A stretch of 49,735 nt of DNA from CBEUVQ01 sp965546615. Lineage in GTDB: Bacteria; Bacillota; Desulfotomaculia; Desulfotomaculales; Desulfohalotomaculaceae. This document shows, one piece after another, positions 49,627 to 49,735 of the stretch (position 1 is the first letter of the stretch; each line of letters begins with the position of its first letter). The notes beneath the pieces are model-generated. The model had not been told where the DNA came from. It made no database searches and saw only the letters and a program-made list of their open reading frames with translations. The stretch is from NCBI GenBank assembly GCA_965546615.1, contig CBEUVQ010000015.1:1-49735 (forward strand), read 5' to 3'. The position numbers were made by a program, and so were the translations under genes.

Positions 49627-49735
49627 CCATTTTACGGCGTTTTTTTGGGAGCTGCAAGCGGGTTTTTGGGGGTAAAAGGCGCTTTTTGGCAGGTTTTTGG
49701 CGTTATCTGCCTGTGTTTTTGCGTATTTTTGGCAA
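49627..49735 (-). promoter_or_regulatory. CRISPR leader 4 (cut by window end)
   Basis: Same family as leaders 1-3. Promoter at 49629-49657 (TAAAAT, 17, TTGCAG on the minus strand). Its upstream part, and any cas genes beyond it, lie outside the window. Confidence 0.8.

Overview
The window comes from a Gram-positive-type bacterium of the Firmicutes (Bacillota), most likely a Clostridia-like, menaquinone-using organism. The signs are strong purine-rich ribosome binding sites, sigma-A and sigma-54 promoters, GTG and TTG starts, a ydaO-type c-di-AMP riboswitch, a ykkC guanidine riboswitch, a copper-amine-oxidase-like surface domain, and a CRISPR repeat of the kind often seen with type I-B or III systems. 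No rRNA, tRNA or cas gene was seen. Ectoine-type solute uptake under c-di-AMP control and an NhaD/ArsB-type permease suggest a life with salt or pH stress; this is inference.

Layout. 1-3.7 kb: start of topB (minus strand) and an ehuBCDA-like transporter operon behind a c-di-AMP riboswitch. 3.8-7.6 kb: a secreted protein and a GntR-controlled ABC exporter operon. 7.7-9.4 kb: a soluble CZB chemoreceptor and a small membrane protein. 9.4-13.8 kb: glyoxalase I, divergent from a metallo-hydrolase, a glutamate-cysteine ligase and an ATP-grasp ligase (a candidate thiol/methylglyoxal module), then a riboswitch-controlled guanidinium exporter. 13.9-15.6 kb: a transmembrane chemoreceptor. 15.6-21.4 kb: a sigma-54 two-component system and CBS protein, divergent from a sigma-54 promoter that drives a TauE/SafE anion exporter and a second CBS protein. 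21.5-25.9 kb: an enolase-superfamily enzyme, an antiporter-like permease behind a layered leader, and membrane proteins. 26-29.5 kb: NDH-2 and a RecB-like nuclease/SF1 helicase fusion. 29.5-37.9 kb: a NarX/NarL-like pair with a kinase-less PAS sensor, and two YeiH-family exporters. 38.1-39.6 kb: a receiver-PAS-kinase protein.

39.6-49.7 kb is an accessory region. Four short CRISPR arrays (15 spacers in all) lie on the minus strand and share one leader family. They sit among many copies of a palindromic repeat and in visibly duplicated blocks. Ordinary genes (MFS/HlyD efflux, HD-GYP, CBS, menA) lie between array 1 and arrays 2-4. Each leader keeps a sigma-A-like promoter that abuts the first repeat, and carries T/A-tracts spaced at whole helical turns.

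The genes read as an environmental-response region: osmolyte import, ion and anion export, sulfur-type anion sensing, chemotaxis, detoxification and mobile-DNA defence. The most unusual parts are the CRISPR leader design and duplications, the leader plus translational-coupling arrangement at 22.9-23.4 kb, the putative thiol cluster, and an apparent ATT start codon in ehuC.
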